This document shows, piece after piece, positions 1 to 13,700 of a stretch of 64,000 nucleotides of DNA (positions are counted from its first letter, which is position 1; every line of letters begins with the position of its first letter). The position numbers and the translations under genes are program-made. A model generated the notes under the pieces. The model did no database searches, was not told where the DNA came from, and was given only the letters and a program-made list of their open reading frames with translations. Source of the stretch: Cardinalis cardinalis (Eukaryota; Chordata; Aves; Passeriformes; Cardinalidae). The stretch covers positions 5,509,126 through 5,573,125 of the forward strand of contig JACDOX010000015.1 in assembly GCA_014549065.1 (NCBI GenBank), in the 5' to 3' direction.

Positions 1-3000
1 ATTTGTCTTTGGAATTTGGCCAGTGCGTAGTAGTGGTGTTTTGTGTTTATTAAAATCTAAGGTTTTGTGACTCATCTAGGATAGCTTTGTTTCCAAGAGT
101 TGAGGGGGAAAAAAAAAGTAAGGGAGGAGAATGCAGACAGTACCTTTCCCAGTAGGGATGCTGGTGCAGGCTGCAGGCTTGCACATACTTTGCCTTTCAA
201 AAGGAGACAATCAGTCATTCTTTCTCCTCCAGCAGATTGCAAAGTATTACAATGGTGCAAAACTCTGACAATGGAGATCAAAAGGAAGAAGCAGGAACAA
301 AGAAANCATAAAGAGCTTTGTTTGCAGGGAGAATAAAATACTTTAATATGATAAATTCCTGTTCTTCTAAGCTCTAAACACATGGCCCCTAGGAAATTGT
401 TCAGTCGCCTGGAATTAATGTTGGGGGCAGCAAGGGTTTGTAACTGGCACACACACAAACTCTGAATCAAACCTGCAATTAAATACTCTGTGTAACACTC
501 ATCTCTCAAAGAAAATGGTTTAAAATATTTAGAATATAAATTAAAAAAGAAATCCCTCTCCATTGAACTTCGGTGGCAAAACCATTACACCACTTCACAA
601 TATCTCTAACAATTAAAGTTATTAGTGCATTTTGCTCGGAGGCGTAATGAAATTAAAGTCATATGTTATTCCTGAGTTCTTTCTAATTGATTTAAATGAG
701 GGTCAGAATAAGTGCTAGACAAAATATTAATGCCATCGGTTTCTGTCTTAAGAGCATTGTGCACTGGTTTTTAATTTCTTTTATTAAGAAGCTTTTATAT
801 TTTCCCAAGTAATTTTAGTAATAAGGTATATATCTTTTTAATTTTGGCCAGATTTGTTCACCACAATTCAGTAATGCAACTGCCTGAAACATTCATGCTA
901 TGCAGTGGTATATGTATGTATATATGAGGATTTATTTTCTTGTCTTTGTTGTTGCTTTTTNAATAGTCTTTGTCTTTTAGCTGGATCATCTGTCGTGTTC
1001 CTTAAGATAGCCTCTTTGATTTTTTTTTTTTTTTAATTTTTAATTTTATTTTTGATTCGCTTTACAAATGGTCAGTCTGTCGGGGCACTGCTGAGATTTT
1101 GTCATTCAAAGATACATTGGTGTTCTTAAATGTATGGTTTGAAATGATCAAACATCTAACTGAGTCAATAAGCACTTTGTTGTTTACTCTTGCACGTGAC
1201 TTCATATCTTGAAAGCATGCAATTTTGTCTTTTAATGTAAGTCTTGTAAATGTCTTGTTTCCACATATTATCGTTGCATTCACTTTTTATTCTGCTTTGT
1301 TTACGCACCTCTCAATCTGGATTAAGCAGGTCTGTGAATCTTCTCAATGCATGCAAACTGAAAAAGCCTGCTCTAAGGTGAGGGATCCTTAATAGCTTTG
1401 TAGTGTTGAAGTTCAGTTGTTTTTCCTTTCCATTTCAATTCAACACATAGAAAGTGGCTGTTTTAGTAAAAGCAATAACATGATAGAACTGTAATTATTA
1501 TTGCCATTTTTAACATTTCCAGAAGTACATGTCTAAAACTTTCTCATCATTGATAAATGCATCACACAACTTAGATAATAATAATGTCAGTGACGGTATC
1601 TGCATTATTTCATACTAACATAATTTTTATTATGGAGGTATTAGACCATATTGCTGTCTCAAATAAGTTAAAAATTGTGCAACTAAATGTTATATTCTTA
1701 AATAATTGCAAATGCTCTCCTTTCATATCACTAATGTGGAAGTCAAATTCTGGGATCCAGTTATACTCTTACAAACCTGTAAGTTAAATGAGTATTTTCT
1801 GTCATTTTAAATTCCTCCTCAGGTGACAGTGTATCTCTACTGTAGCTGTGAATATAATCAGTGGTGTTTAAGAGTCTACCTAACAAAATGTGCATAATGC
1901 CAAAACTGAGTTAATATAATGGAGTTATAATCCTTGTTTCCAACCATCAACTAATACTTTTCATAAGGCTTTTTTGTTGTTGAAAGTTTAAAATAAAATT
2001 TGTCAGAAGATAGCATTACTAATTAGCTTAAGCAGTGATGGACATAAATCATTACAGTTTAAAAGAATTTTACACCTGTGGTTAAAGTATTTTTTATACT
2101 GATATGAGACTTCATTATTCAGAAAGAAGACAGAATTAAANTTCTAAATTTTAGTCACACCCTTTCATTCCTTAGCCTCCATTTCATCTTTTGAATGTTG
2201 ACAGCTATAAAAATAAAACCCCAAGCAATATTAAAATTAGTTTCAAATTGTTTCTGTAACTTATTTTTTGTCTAAGATTGGTATACTTTGATATTGTCCT
2301 TAATTTAATTTTGGTGTAGGCTGATGTTGATGCCTCTTATCCTTAAAGAAAATATGCGTCAACATAAGCCTACATTGAAGTTTTCCTAACCAGGAAAGGA
2401 TATCAAAATAAAGATTTGATCCTGACAAATCACACAGGATGTTTCTGTAATTAATGTATTTAATAGTGGAAGGCACATGCTAATAAAGCTATTTAGTTTG
2501 GAGTAAACATTTTCAGCGTCAAAGTTTTATTTTTTAACTGGAGAAGTATTAAATTGGATGATGTTATGAGATGGGGGAAGAATAGTTAAATATTAACAGT
2601 ACATTCTCTAATTTACTAGAGAAGGTTTTTTCATGCATTTGACATTGAGATGGCTTGGATAATGTTAGTTTAGTGTAGGAAGTACACTTCTGAAATTAAG
2701 ACAGAACTAAATTCTTGTTGCTGCCTTTTCTCTTCCCCTATGAATGTATTTTGTTCTGTCTTTGTGTAATTTTGCATTCTGCTTGCTCTTTTACATTGCT
2801 TTCTCCACAGAAACACTATTTTTTAAATTTCAGCTTAATCATTTGAAGCTTGTTTTTATTACAAGAATGCAGCACTGAACATCTGTCCTACCATCGCATG
2901 TACCAGAAGGTTTTTTTGTCAAGCTGCCTGAGATGCACCTTAACATGCAGATCTGCTCTGGATGGGCACTGCCTTCTTTTCAGAAGGGCCATTTCTTTCC

Positions 3001-4651
3001 AGAAAGACTCTGGTTCAGGTGTTCCCGTCATTTCTGTAGCTGAGTCTGAGTTGAGGTGTTGAAATATTCCCCTCCTTGCTGGTAAAAAGACGTGGGGGAG
3101 CAGAAATAAGTTTGGGNTTTTTTTTTTAAAGCAGATAGTGTACAGTTGCTAAGCTAAGCATTTTTTGACCAGACAGAAAAGTCTATCTTGGTTCCTCTAA
3201 TTATGAAGAGCCAACATACACCATACATTAAGTGGAACAGAGCCAGAGGAGCTGACTAAGACGANAGGGCAGAGATAGCTGTTAGGGACTGCTGGGGAGG
3301 TTTGGAGTAGTCCTCAATAATGAAATGAGTATTCTGGTAAGCAGAACATCTCTGAGGGGTATGGAGGCTAAGGGGGANGTGACTGGGGATTAAAAAAAGT
3401 GTNACTAGGATAAGACTGGCCTTAAAGGAGCAAGTACCAAATTTTCCACAGTGGGATGGAGGTTTGGTTGGGATTTGGGTGGAGAGATGTGAACTGGAAT
3501 CATTGGTTTCCCTAGTTTCTGGGGTGAGAGAACTGCTGAAGGTGGTTATTTAGTATGGGGATTTTGTAAATTAAAGGGGATATTTTCATTGTGCTTTCTG
3601 CAGTGGAGAAAATAGTGCAGGACTGAAAAGGGGGGAAATGAGACCCTGACACTGAGTCCTGTCATTCAGCTGCTGCCGTGGGGCTGATTCCTGCCTCAGT
3701 CTGGGTACTGCAGCCTGAGCCTCTGTGCTACAAAGGGCCTGCAGCAACCTGTAAAGCATAACCTGCTTTGGGGCCTCACCCTTAGCTGCTCCCTCTCTTG
3801 CTAGGAAGCACTGCTCTAGGGAGAAGTGCTTTGGTCAATAATTTGTTTCCTATAAGGTGTAAGCTCTGAATGAGCTTCTCTTAATTTACTAAGTAGCACT
3901 GCTTGTGTTTTGGCTCCCATTTTTCCATCANGGGGAGCTGGATGTCTAAGGGGTGCCATAAAGCTACACAGGAGCTCCCTTGATAGCTATCTTGGCAGGA
4001 AGGATGGTTGAAGAGTGAGAGCATAGGGTGAGATTTAAGCCTNTGAGAAACCTCATGTCAGGACATTTGGGGAGTATAATCTATTCATACATATAACTAG
4101 GAAGCATACATTTTTGTCAACAATAAAAAAATGCAGGCTAGCTCACCATTAATTTCAGTTTGGAGTATGTTAAAACTAGCTCTGAACCACAGAGTAATTG
4201 ATATTGGATGAAGACCCAAAGTTAGCTTGCTTGTGTTCAAATTTTGACATACTTTTGGCATTCACTGTAGTCTGGCTGGAAATGTCAGGCAATATGCTTT
4301 CTCTTTAAATCTTTCACTTCTTTGTGAGATAATCCAAAAGTTCAGAAGTATGGAGTGGTAGTCAGAGATTTGAAACATGACCCGGAAGAGATTGCAACTA
4401 CTCTATGAAATTGGTTTAGCCCATCTTCTGTTTAATGATTAAGGAAAAAGCAGTGTGTTTGTCTCTTTTGCACCAGCTACTCACCAAAACTCTTACACAG
4501 GCTCTTTAACAAATCAAGTTAAGGTTCTTTTTTAAAATCACAGTTATTTTTTTAGGGTTAGTGTTCTACTTGATACATTTCTCATAAATATTAATTGTAG
4601 AATATATACTTTTACAAGTGCCACTGTGAAACTTGCTCCTTGTTTTATTAG
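1..4651 (+). other. EML1: EML1 intron (partial)
   Basis: AT-rich intron upstream of the first visible exon. A poly-T/A tract sits at 1020-1050 and a G-rich stretch at 3240-4050. No exon, RNA gene or recognisable transposon was found. Confidence 0.8.
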
Positions 4652-4786
4652 CACCATTAAGAGAACCAGTTCAGCTGAGCGTGTGTCCCCAGGAGGTCGG
4701 AGGGAAAGCTATGGAGATTCCAAAGGGAGTCGCAACCGCACTGGTTCCACCAGCAGTTCATCTAGTGGTAAAAAGAACAGTGAAAG
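4652..4786 (+). CDS. EML1: EML1 exon: Ser/Arg-rich linker (first exon in window)
   Basis: 135 nt between acceptor ttattag and donor gtaatg. It completes a split codon, then reads TIKRTSSAERVSPGG, continues RRESYGDSKGSRNRTGSTSS, and ends in a split Ser (AG|C). This is the basic, phosphorylatable linker between the coiled coil and HELP; in EML proteins this basic stretch helps bind microtubules. The exon before it, expected to contain RPLMQTLPL by recollection of human EML1, was not found in 1-4651, so it lies upstream of the window. Confidence 0.95.
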
Positions 4787-7700
4787 GTAATGTCATCTAA
4801 GTACCTATCCCCTTTCTCTGCCTCCTGCTCTAATAATGAAATTAGTTTCTTTAGTCAACTTAGTTTTTCTTGTTTAAAATATTGGAAGCTTTTTTTTTTT
4901 ACAAAGCTCCAATTCTTGGACCAAAGTATATATTAAAACATCTAAAATAAAACAGGTTTTCATATTTGGATTAAATTTATTTGCCTTATTTCTAAANTAT
5001 AAACAGTGTGAGAACTTAGAGTATCCCAGGAAAGTTCATAATTTTTAAACATGCCTTTTCTAATATCTTAGTGGTTTCCCTTGGTCTTTATGTTCCTGAC
5101 AAGTACTTCTTTGAGTTTCTGGTTGGGGTGCATTGACCCCAGCTGGCATCTAGGTATCACACAGCCATTCACTTCCTGTCCTCCAGTGGGATGAGGAGAA
5201 GAAAATAGGAAGAGCAAAAGTGAGAAAACTCATAAATCAAGATAAAGGTAGTTTAAGAAGTGAAGGAAAGAGGAAGAAAAACCAGAACGATTGCTGAGAA
5301 GCATTCAGCCACATCCCACATGTAGATTGATGTCCAGCAGTCTCTGAACTATGAATGCCTTGATCTGACAGCCAGATTAAATATAAACGAAGAGAGAGGT
5401 TTACATGCAAGTACTGTTCAATGAAGCAGAATGAAGTGATGCCTATCTCTGTGTATCTTTGATCATGCTTTTCTGTATTGCTGACAGCACAGAGAAAAGA
5501 GGATATCTTGTCCGAGAGTTTCAGACTTAGGATAGCCTTGAACAAATAGCTGTTTCATTGAGGCTCATCAGTATTGTCAGTGTAGGTCAAGCAGTTCTTT
5601 CCTGTATTTCCTAGACGGAATTTAGTTTCGGCCATTTCACTTGACCTGTTCTATTGCAGTTTCCTTTGCAATAAATGGTGTTGATGGTACTGTTTCACTG
5701 TCTCACTGATGATGTGGCCATAAAAACACATTGTTAATGAAGCTCAACTAATAACTTAATTTACCTGCTCTCTTTGGGCATCAATGCCATTACACGAGTC
5801 ATTGTCAATGGNGTGGTGCAAAGTGTTCCTTCCTTTTCATCCCTTTAGCATATTTGCTTGAGTAAGGAGTGACTGAGCTGGTTGTGTACTATATTACAAC
5901 CCAAATATGGGTGATTACATTATTAATAGCTTGGTTTCTGGCCTATGTTTTCATATGAAGCAAGACAGCAAGTGTGCAAAGTATGGAACTTAGAGTAAGT
6001 TATGGATTGGGATAAGANGGCAGACTAGTAAGGGTGGCACTTTGTGGCTCTGTGCTACAAGCCGACTGAAGAAGGAGGAAGTGCAAGGGGTCTTTTACAG
6101 GCAGCTTGAAGCGGCCTCAAAGTCACAGGCCCTGGTTCTTGTGGGAGACTTTATCTACCTGGAGAAGCAACCCAGCAAAGCACAAACAGTCCAGGAGGTT
6201 CTTGGAAAGCATTGATGACAACTTCCTGTCACAGGTAGTGGAAGATCCCACAAGGAATAGTGTGCTGCCTGACCTTGCAATAACAAGCAGGGAAGGCCCT
6301 GTTGGAGATGTGAAGGTTGGAAGCAGCTTTGGTTGTCACGACCATGAGCTGGAGTTCAGTACCAGAAGGGAATGAAGCAGGGCAGCAAGATTTTAACCAT
6401 GGACTTCAAAAGAGTTAACTTTAGCCTGCTCAGGAATCTTAGAAGAAGATGGGAACANGACCTGCAGGGAAGAGGGATCCAAGAGAGTTGTTTGATATTC
6501 AAAGATCACTTCCTCCAGGCTCAAGAACCATACATCCAGATGANCAAGAAATCCGAAAAAGAGACCTGCATGCATGGATAAACGAGAAGGTGTTCTGGTA
6601 GACAGCAAGCTGTCCATGGGTCATGTCCAAGTGCACCCTTGTGGCCAGGAAGGCCAGTGGAGTCCTAGGATACAATAGGAAGAGCATTGCCAGCAGCTTG
6701 AGGGAGGTGATCCAATAAAAAAAATCATAGAATTGTCAAGGTTGGAAGAGATCTTTTAGATCATCAGGTCCAACCATCCAATTCTGCCCTTCTGCTCAGC
6801 CCTGGTGAGGCACATCTGGAGTGCTGTGTCCAGCTCTGGGCTCCTCGGTACAAGAGGGACATGGAGCTCCTGGGGTGAGTCCAGCAGAGGGCTACAAAAT
6901 TGATCAAGGAACTGGAGCAGGTCTCTTACAAGGAAAGGCTGAGGTAGCTGGGCTGTTCAGCCTCAATAAGACAACTGAGAGGGAGCCTCAGTGATGTCTA
7001 CAAGTATCTGAGCAGAGGGTGTCAAGATGAAGCCAGGCTCTTCTTGGTAATGCTAAGCAATAAGTAGAGGCAATGGGCAGAAACTGATGTACTGAAATAG
7101 GAGGAAAAATGTTTTTACCNTGTGGGTGACTGAGCACTAGAAAAGATTGTCCAGAGAGATTGTGGAGTCTCCCTTAGTGGAGATATCTGAAAACTGGACG
7201 CAATTCTGTGCCCATGTGCTCTAGTACAACCTTGCTTGCTCAGGGAGGTTGGACCAGGTGAACAACTGTGATCCCTTCCAATCTGACCTGTGACTCAGTG
7301 AAAGGCTTAGAAAATTAAAGGAATAATGAAAAAATTTAAATACTCTCAGAGAAAATGTTATAAAATTGTAACTAAGGAAGATGTAATATTTACACAAATT
7401 AATATCTTGTTTGCATTCTGCATCTATGCATGTGAATGAAGTTTTGATAAGCCAACAGAATTCCAAAGGACTGGGCCTTCTGGTACTTATGGAAATTTGA
7501 CTCTATCTTAGCATCTGAATTTTTTTCCCTTAACATTTTTGTAAGATAATTATAAGGAAAAATAATTAGTAGGTGTGGGTTTTATTTTGTTTCTAAGATT
7601 TTTGTACTTCAAGATTTCTAAAAGACAAATATAACTGAAAAAAATGTACTGTAGCAATACATAATATCCATAAATAAATATTAATTTTGAGAGGAAAAGC

Positions 7701-10700
7701 AATCTATTATTAGTTTACTTAGGATCAAAATGTCTCTCTGCATGTGCAGATTTGAACAAAAGCTCTCTACCCTTGTAGAGAATGTATATCTGCACACATC
7801 TGAATCNGCAAACCAAGCACCAACAATCTTAGGCACAAGTGAGCCTGAAAGGTTTGAAAGGCAAAACCAAGCAAAATCCATAATGACCAGTGAAGGGACA
7901 GCTAAAAAACCAGCTCCCTCTAATTTAAGCTGCAAATTCTGTAAAGCGTTGCAACAATGTGTAACTTCATGCAGCTAGTTTGCCTTGTAAAGTCATTAGC
8001 ATGGAGCTGCTGTTTTCTGTATTGATCTCCTGAAATGGTTGGATTTTTTTCCTAAGGCTTTGCTTTTTATTTTAGATCTATGTATAACTTTCTACTCTAT
8101 CACACATATCAAACTGTATCAACAGCCATTATGTGGTGACCTCATTGATTAAAATAACTTTGTCTTCTATAAAGCAAACAAACATGTTATGGATAGTTTT
8201 TGTTAAAAAACCAAGTTTCTATACTTAGATGGGTAGACTTTTTTCTAGAACATGAAAAGCGATTATTTCACTTACCAATGGGGAATCATTGCTTTTCCAA
8301 TTTGCTGTAGTAATTTACTATAGTTTTTGTAAAAGTTTTAACAAACGTGATCCTACAGTGCCCTTACTCTGTGTATTTTATATTAAAAATTGCTTTACAT
8401 CAAGTGCCCAAAAGATGAATTCAATGTGTGTTGTACAGTGGAAGATCTACAGGTCAAAATCTAAAACAATACAGTGCTTTGCAAAATCAGGTTTATGGAT
8501 ATATCTCTGATCCTGCTACCTGTTTAAGGTGACAATTATCTGAAATTAGTTATATGTTAAAGCTACTAAACACATGAAGTGAAACTATTNGTTTATTCAC
8601 TTACATTAAGGAAAGCTATGACTTCTATGAGGTATATAGATGTACTGTATGCTTGAAAATTGATTTCAAAATAGCTGAGAAATAAAAACATTGCAACAAA
8701 ATAATGGTTATCTGCAAAATGTTTTGGTTTTCCTCTATGGTTGACCACCGTACTTGAGATGCATTTTTAATTTTTACATACTCTTTCAACAGAAACTCAA
8801 TGGTTATGTCATTTTGCAATTGTTAGACCGCAAAGGGTTGAAATCACTCACTTAGGATTTGGGGAGAAGGTCCAGCACANGAGGCATGCAATGGTTAAGT
8901 AAAGGGCAAGTATTCCAAGGAGCTAATCAAGAGCACGTGTTAGATTGCCTCANCTGGTGCTCGTGATGTTGGTACCACTGTGAAAACAGTCATTGTATGG
9001 TTAGAGACTTTTCCCCTCATTTCTGTCCCATGCAGCCTGGTCAGCACCTCAGCTTTCACCTCCTTGAAGAATGAGTGTCCTTATCCTGTGGAAGAGGCTG
9101 GCTAAAGACTTGCCTCATGCTTCCTCTCGAAACTGAGCAACCATGCAAAATACAAAGCAAGAGTTAAGGGAAGGAAAAAGATGATTCTGTATGCTGGGAC
9201 TAAGANTGTCCCCTGAAAGCTGACTGTATGTGTGAAAGAGTGAGGAAGAGTGTGTTAACCTAACCATCTACTCACAGTCTGTTTGTATCCTGAGCCCTTT
9301 GCATCCCTTCCAGCTTGAGATATTCCATGACTCTGTTTTTGAAAGCCTGTAGGGTTGTAGGCTGTTATGCAAAGCCAGAATGCTATAGAAAGCTCTTTCA
9401 AGAAGCTTTAAGCATAAGGAGATGACCATAATCTCCCATGCTACTGTGAAGTGTCCCTACTCCTGTAGCTATCAGCCAGGAGTAAGCCTTCCTGAGGGCT
9501 AGTTAAGTAGGATGTGACTCAAGTTCAGGGAAAAGGGTAGTCAGAGCTCTGAGCTGTGTGTGGTTAGGGTTTGTATAATTAGGAAGTACAGATGATTTGC
9601 TTTATTACTGTCATGAATCAGCCTTTCACATTTGCTTGATTAGCTTGAATAGGTCGGCGTGATCTGTTTAGAGCTAGGGACTGTTTTGTCTCTAATACGG
9701 CAGCATTTCTGACTAGTGCTTCATCCCATAAAGTTTTTTTGTTTTCTAAAAATATCTTCATTTGTAAGAGAAAATGTTCATCTTGGTGTTAACAATGGCA
9801 GCACATCATGCTATTTATATAAATGACATTGGCTGTGTATGCCAGCTTGAAGCATGTATTTTGATGCATGATTAACACAAAGGCTGATATTGTGGAAAGT
9901 TGCTAAATCAGGAGTAGAATCAGAATTAATTTGGTTTGGTTTGGGTTTATCATTAAGTAAAGTATTATTCTCAATATAAGTATCAAACCAAAGCAAAGGG
10001 AAAAATACAATACAATTATTTGCTACATCTTTCATTTTAGTGAGAGAGAATCTTTTATGCTTAAAAAAAACCTGTGTGCAAAAAACCAACACAGTCTTGT
10101 TTCTTTTTTTGATTTCTCCTTATTGCCCACTGTAGTCTAGAAGAGGGTGTTGAGATAGCATCAAGCTCTAGGAATACTTAATACTTGAGCATTTCTCCAT
10201 CAGAATGATGGGGGGTTCACGCATTTTGGGATCACCCTAAGAAACTTACAGCAGTTATCTTATGCTTCAAAAATTTTATTGCATTAAAAAAGAGAGATCT
10301 GGGAAGAGAAATAACTGGATAATATAACTTTGTGTCCCTTCCATTCTTCATCAGAAACAACACTCTCAAACTTGATTTACAGGGGCAAAGGACAAAAACA
10401 ACAAATGACTAGAAACAAATTTCTTAACAAAGATTGTTTCATTTTGGCCAGGGTAGTGTTATCTAGAGAGCTTATCAACATGCTGTATGTATTTTCCCCT
10501 CGAGTTTTCCCAAATATTTTCTCATGACAAAAAGAAAAAACCCATTTCCAGTTGTCTTGCAGGCAGCTGTGCAGTGACAAATAGAAGACATTTTAATAAT
10601 GGTTATGTGCTTTCTGTGTTTTATCAAGTACTGTCGTTCACCCAGGAATTACTGGGCAGTTCTATGTTTTATGTGAAGTCTTTGGAAAAAGCAGGATTAA

Positions 10701-13700
10701 AACTTTGATTTGCTCCTTAAATCCAGGCTGGAAACAGAAAATGATACAGCTGCTCGTGGCCAGTTTCTGTGTTCTCCTGTGATTGGACTAACTTTGCAGA
10801 AGAAGAGAATTTGGTAGTTAGTATAGGAAGATCTTTAATTTTGAGAATGTAATGAGAATTGAATGTAAAGAGCAATCAAGGATGTTTACTGTTTTCAGTT
10901 GTTTTTGCCTGGGGATTTACTTTGTAAATAATTTAATTGAAAAAGTATTTTTATTCATACATACACGCAACAAAAATTTATTTTATTTTTTACTTTTATG
11001 TCATATTGATACATATACATGTGCAGACTGTATGTGCATGCGTTTAAAATAGTAATTTCTTCATTATTTTCACAGCAAACCCAAGGAACCAATGTTCAGT
11101 GCAGGTAGGAACTTTTCAAATTTTTAAGCAGATAGTAACTGTGATTGGGTTCCCCCACTAGCCCCCTTTCTTCTGTGGCTGCCTAGAAATTGGGATTGGG
11201 AATCTAAACATGGTACTTACAGGCTGCTGCTGATATATTATTAAAAAGTTTATCAGTTCACTCTAGATTTTATTGATGCAATAGATTTATTTTACAGTTG
11301 AGATTCTTTGTAAGAAGACAAGGACAAAAAAGACCACGTCTTCTTACTCCACATATGTCTTCTCTTTCAAAGCAGTATTAAGGTTTTGGTAATTAAAGCA
11401 GTGCCAAGTTCATGTTAGTCATAAAACAGTGCCCTCTAAAGATTGCTACATCTGTCCCAAAGCCTTGTAATGCAATTTGTCAAATTACAAATGAAAAGCT
11501 GGTTTGTTACTACAGTTTTGATAATCTCTCTTTAATTTGAAAAGCACTTCAATTTTTTCCAACTTAGGTATTATTCCTGCTGAAAGATTTTGAGAGTGAA
11601 ATAGTAGGTATAAGTGAAAGCAGTGTTTGTTCTTGTCATTAGACAGTTAAAGGTTTTGAAGAGTCTCAATAAAAATATGAAGCTGAGTAGTGTATATAAC
11701 AGTTATTTTTTTTCTGAAAAGTCAACAACAACTAAAATAAAGATTTCTTTTAGCAAAATAGGGAAGGGAAAAAAACGTGTTGATTTATCAGATGTATTGT
11801 ATTATTTTTATGCATAGTTCTGTGACAGTAATCATACATTAAGCTGAAAAAGTTGGAGATCTTTTGTTTACTGCATGGATTGATCAGCATCCAGCAAAGC
11901 TTTTAAGCCATATTTCAGGGTTTAATGTAACTGATTTTGAAGTCAATAATACATGAAATTAAATAAGCGCTTCAGTCTCTTGTGACAATATATTCATGGT
12001 TCATGTCCCTTCCATAAAAACTGATGGTTTAGAAAAAGAAAACTTCTGATTTGCACAGAATATGCTTTCCTGGCCTAATATTTCTCCTTCCCTTATACCA
12101 TGTAAAAAAGGTGTTTGTAATATTTTTTCTTTGCCACTTTTCCCATAGATAAAAGTCAGTCATTAAACAGATGTGACACTACATTGATGTCCTTCTCACC
12201 TAGACAAAATTCCTGGTGAAATGAATGTTTTTTCTAAGAAGGTTATACTTGGTATTTTACTTAAGTATATGGTTGCATAATGGAGTTTAAGCCAGTGTTT
12301 TAATGGTAGAACCAAGCAGAGGCCCCCTAACTGAGGAAAGAGGTTTAGAAGGTAATTACCCAGTGTATGGCTCCGTGTTTTGTCAAGCCCCAGGTTAGCC
12401 TGCAGCAGACTAAGACTGGACAGCCTCTAGAGCAGGTATTTAGAGAGTTATTGTATTCAAACACATCTTTATCTAGCCCTTCTGTCTCTGTCTCTGTAAT
12501 CACAAGGGAAGCGCCGTGTGACACACTGCAAAGGTAGGCTTCACTTCCAAAACCTCATAGCTCTCGAAGCAAAATGGCTCTGGTGGAATAAAAGCTCAAT
12601 ATATATACAACTGTTTTCTAACTTGTGTGCATTTTGCAATGTGAAAACTTTTCTAGTTCTTTTGAGTGAAACAAAAATGTTATACCATTTATTATATGAT
12701 CCACTGAATTATAACCCTCAGGTGCACTTTAATTGTAATAATGGGTTATAATTTATATTCCTGTGGACTTAGTCCTAAGAATTTGAATTAGGAAAAAAAA
12801 TGTTGAGAGAGCTATATGGCAACACGTGGATGTTCACTGTGTTTGAAATGGCATTCTGCACTTCTGCTGAAATTTGTATAGAATTTGCCCCTTTGTTGGC
12901 TGTTTTGCTGTTAGCCTAACATGATNATAGAAGCTTTTGTTTTTTCTTGCTTTTTCTTATTGAGTAGATTGTAGATTTTTCTGAATCTTAAATAAACAGA
13001 CCTAGGCCTACAACTAATTTCTCGTTGCTTTTTGCTTAGTGTCATAAAGCAGAGTTACATTTGGTAAACATACCATGTTGGTGTCTAAAGCTTTAGTTAA
13101 GTTGTAGTGTAAATATGCACATTTTTGATGCATGTTTATATCTGTGATCACAGATTTATCTGCTTTTTAGGAATAGCTATATCCTAACAGTTTTTCCACT
13201 AATCAGTGTCTTTCAGCTTTNCAATAAATGTGAATTTCACAAAACAAAAAAATGTTTGTTCTCAAAGCAAAGTCTATTAGAGAGTCTCTACCTCTGTGTA
13301 TTCTTTGTACAAATTTATACCTGCTCTCAGTGGTGGTCTCCTTTGCAGATCCCACTGGCATTGATGTCCTTCTTATTTCAGTTCATTGAACTACTCATTT
13401 ATGCAACAGCAATATCAAATTTACAAAACCGCAGATGTAAAAGATACATTTGTCTAAAAGTTTCACTCTTGGTCTGTCTTTGTAGTTTGATGATTGTTTG
13501 TCTTTACATCTATATCTTTACATTTAGAACTCTACTGTCTTATAAACTTACTTAAGAAAAATATGAAAAAGAGGAGATTGATTGTGTAGATGATGTATTT
13601 GGGTTAAGAACAAAAACTAGTAGAGATGGAATATTACCAGAAGTTAGAAATAAGTACACAATATGACCTCTATGCCTGACCTAATCAGCCTGAGTTCCTC

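Larger units (their letters stand above)
4787..11075 (+). other. EML1: EML1 intron with CR1 fragments
   Basis: 6.3 kb intron. It contains the CR1 at 6030-7302 described separately. Nothing else supportable was seen. Confidence 0.85.
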
